Origin: Bacteroidota bacterium
Lineage (GTDB): Bacteria > Bacteroidota > Bacteroidia > Flavobacteriales > Schleiferiaceae
Direction: 5' to 3'
NCBI GenBank assembly: GCA_003385605.1
Contig: QQUU01000027.1
Span: forward strand, 1-64,000
DNA length: 64,000 nt
Below are positions 63,301-64,000 of the stretch, in pieces. The stretch's first letter is position 1; the number at the start of each line of letters is the position of its first letter. Under the pieces are notes generated by a model. The model was not told the DNA's origin. It did not search any database and saw nothing but the letters and a program-made list of their open reading frames with translations. The translations under genes were made by a program, and so were the position numbers.

Positions 63301-64000
63301 TCGAATAGGTATTAATGGTACCGTTGGCGATGCCTGTAGTACCACTGGCAAATTGAATCTGGCTACCCAATGTATTTGAATTCAAGGACGACCAGCTTAT
63401 CGACGCACCGCTTGAGGTTACTGAAGAAGCTACTGGATTGAGCGGCTGATCGCACGAAGGCGTTTCTTCTACGGCAATATCATCAATAGCGATGCGGCTG
63501 TTGGTCCACCAAGAAAAATTTACATCGCGTTTCGCATTGAATCGAATTTGAACCGTATCACCCGCAAATTGAGAGAGTGATTCAGTATGCTTTCGCCAAG
63601 GTGAAGTCTGCGAAGAGAATTGATTCGAAGCGGTGGTCGAGTTAATGGTATGCAAGTTCACCCACGTATTGGTTCCTACCACGCGGACACGAATGTTGAG
63701 CCACTCCACATCAGACCCGTACATGTGGTAATAGAAAACCAAACGAGGTAATGTATCGCCACTCAGGTCGATTGGTGGCGTAATGAGGTTAGTCACTAAC
63801 GTATTTGAAGAAGCCCCGGAAGACCATCCCTCGGCAAATGCATAGCCCCCTGTTCCCGTAGTGTGATCACCATCCGGTCCCGTTAATGTATTGGCAAAAC
63901 TGGGATCTGAAGCCATCCAAAGGTAGTTGGCCGTAGTAATGTTTCTTGTCCAGCAACTTGGGATAGAGCCCGAGTTGTTCCACGAACTAGGCCCCTGCCA
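60326..64000 (-). CDS. Giant T9SS type A surface protein with MAM, Fn3 and PKD domains (N terminus outside window)
   Basis: Open to the right edge, 1224 residues visible. At least three, probably four, MAM-like modules of about 170 residues alternate with Fn3-like modules; each MAM carries GPSGDHTTGTGGYAF or a close variant and a FWYH(M/G)-type strand. Then four to five PKD repeats (YHWYWGDG, YQWSFGDG, YYWQFGDG) and a C-terminal sorting domain (LYPNPLSTFLHVDLP ... SPGSYVVRVLW) for type IX secretion. Likely an adhesive or glycan-contacting surface protein. No catalytic motif visible. Confidence 0.88.
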   Translation of the reverse strand, partial: WQGPSSWNNSGSIPSCWTRNITTANYLWMASDPSFANTLTGPDGDHTTGTGGYAFAEGWSSGASSNTLVTNLITPPIDLSGDTLPRLVFYYHMYGSDVEWLNIRVRVVGTNTWVNLHTINSTTASNQFSSQTSPWRKHTESLSQFAGDTVQIRFNAKRDVNFSWWTNSRIAIDDIAVEETPSCDQPLNPVASSVTSSGASISWSSLNSNTLGSQIQFASGTTGIANGTINTYSSNPATLSGLNANTNYRIRVREICAVGDTSVWSNLGTFTTGCSNYIAPYTEDFEGSGWGPSTTWNVQGDIDQCWITQGAAQKFWTVGPPAFSWTQTGPSGDHTSGSGQYAFHQKTSTLASGIDPRLISPWIDLDTLSSPELSFWYHGYGQQMGDLDVYVQKQGGTWSSLWDTSGLTHSSSSAAWLEHIADLSSYAGDTIRVRFDYSASSGSFYTQFALDDIKIDNAPSCAKPKNTAVTAVGVYVAQLDWVGGGASNWQIRYRAVGTSTWSWTTSSTSNKGVPQLNSQTTYEWQVRDSCGTGDVSQWVDGPDFTTNCSFFTAPFTENFSNSNKWQTVDFTNTTGSVDPCWLRSDTEDLFWVGGNSTTSHYSGTGPSGDHTTGTGGYAFTRSSSPWTATTDTELRTPLIDLDTLQSPELTFWYHMFGPDIDKLRIFVKRPGTPAVLVNTITGQQQSSSTASWQKRTVSLLAYEGDTVQIIFKAYRDGSGFFSYRADIAIDDVKIDETATCPAPNVLASNITFNSAELNWLGRANTSAVEYGPTGFTQGNGTMVGAQNQNAVLTGLQASTTYDAYVQDTCTSTLTSTWTLVQFTTLACPTISATGSIQGAGASIGGYSTTSDADSTVWFWGDGNSTNGDTSNYTYSSFGLFDIYQVVYNSCGNVDSLLHTYSYCDTTIADYTYSINGLSVNFDASTSSGTALDYYWQFGDGGTASTAAPSHVYTASGTYTITLLLVNSCGDSTATTFDLTLCPLVTLGFTSTVTGSTFSFTATPAGLLNYQWSFGDGNTASGMTASNTYSTQGSFTVTVTAEDSCGNQFSYSDDVATCDVPAGDFTFNIVSTSANGMVVNFAANATGADEYHWYWGDGTNDKGTASNIQHTYGVITTNYIVNLFLINECGDSTMVTHRLNEVGIAEQALPIALYPNPLSTFLHVDLPADAETLLDIYNAQGQMVRFQVPINASNHRVDMSTLSPGSYVVRVLWENRPYYFSITKI

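Noticed and set aside
60900-63950. Regularly spaced similar sequences suggesting a CRISPR or satellite array
   Set aside because: They are imperfect, hundreds of bases apart and in frame; they encode protein modules (MAM, Fn3, PKD).
1-64000. Horizontal transfer or mobile island
   Set aside because: No integrase, transposase, tRNA-flanked boundary, direct repeats or abrupt base-composition change was seen; the mildly AT-richer carotenoid stretch is not enough.

Overview
The window comes from an aerobic member of the Bacteroidota, most likely a marine Flavobacteriales lineage. Four things point there. Two proteins end in type IX secretion sorting domains. The DNA polymerase III alpha subunit carries an N-terminal DnaQ-like exonuclease. 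There is a bacillithiol gene (bshC) and a carotenoid set of Bacteroidota type. Several genes also have the TAnnTTTG promoter box of this phylum. Genes are packed tightly, many start and stop codons overlap, and no gene-free stretch exceeds 300 bases. I see no tRNA, rRNA, CRISPR array, insertion sequence, integrase or prophage. It reads as core chromosome.

Layout. 1-10.3 kb: dnaE (cut at the left edge), the sugar genes wlbA and gmhA, pnuC, sucC, and a large outer-membrane DUF5916 protein. 10.3-13.6 kb: lolD, a DUF2400 protein, a DUF493 protein and hutH. 13.7-16.5 kb: an SDR, a flavin reductase-like protein and an unusual cryptochrome/photolyase homologue. 16.5-25.1 kb (minus strand): guaB, three SurA/PpiC-type periplasmic chaperone genes, a MoxR ATPase and an RprX/RprY-like two-component pair. 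25.2-34 kb: a T9SS type B surface protein, a TIGR03643 gene back to back with a tiny DUF2256 gene, an acyl-CoA dehydrogenase, ettA, a CarboxypepD_reg-like protein, a methyltransferase and a CarF/TMEM189-type lipid desaturase. 34.6-37 kb: a lipoprotein/PadR/PspC operon. 37-43 kb: carotenoid genes (cruF, crtD; then prxQ-crtZ-crtYcd), terC and an SRPBCC protein. 43-45.6 kb: a VWA/AAA+ pair. 45.6-53.8 kb: a LysM/PBP1-like protein, guaA, bshC, a lipoprotein, then an FeS-type (6-4) photolyase followed by cryptochrome DASH. 53.8-64 kb: a PLP decarboxylase, hisS, a J-domain membrane protein, kdsB, a DUF4294 protein, accC and a giant T9SS type A surface protein (cut at the right edge).

The most striking theme is light and photo-oxidative stress, spread over about 40 kb. 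The pieces are three photolyase/cryptochrome paralogues, carotenoid tailoring enzymes coupled to a peroxiredoxin, DUF2256 and TIGR03643 proteins that I associate with photolyase neighbourhoods, and a homologue of CarF. CarF is the plasmalogen-forming desaturase required for singlet-oxygen signalling in Myxococcus. The best candidates for something new are this CarF homologue, which has an inverted repeat against its start codon, and the SDR / flavin reductase-like / divergent cryptochrome operon, in which two of the three proteins lack hallmark residues.
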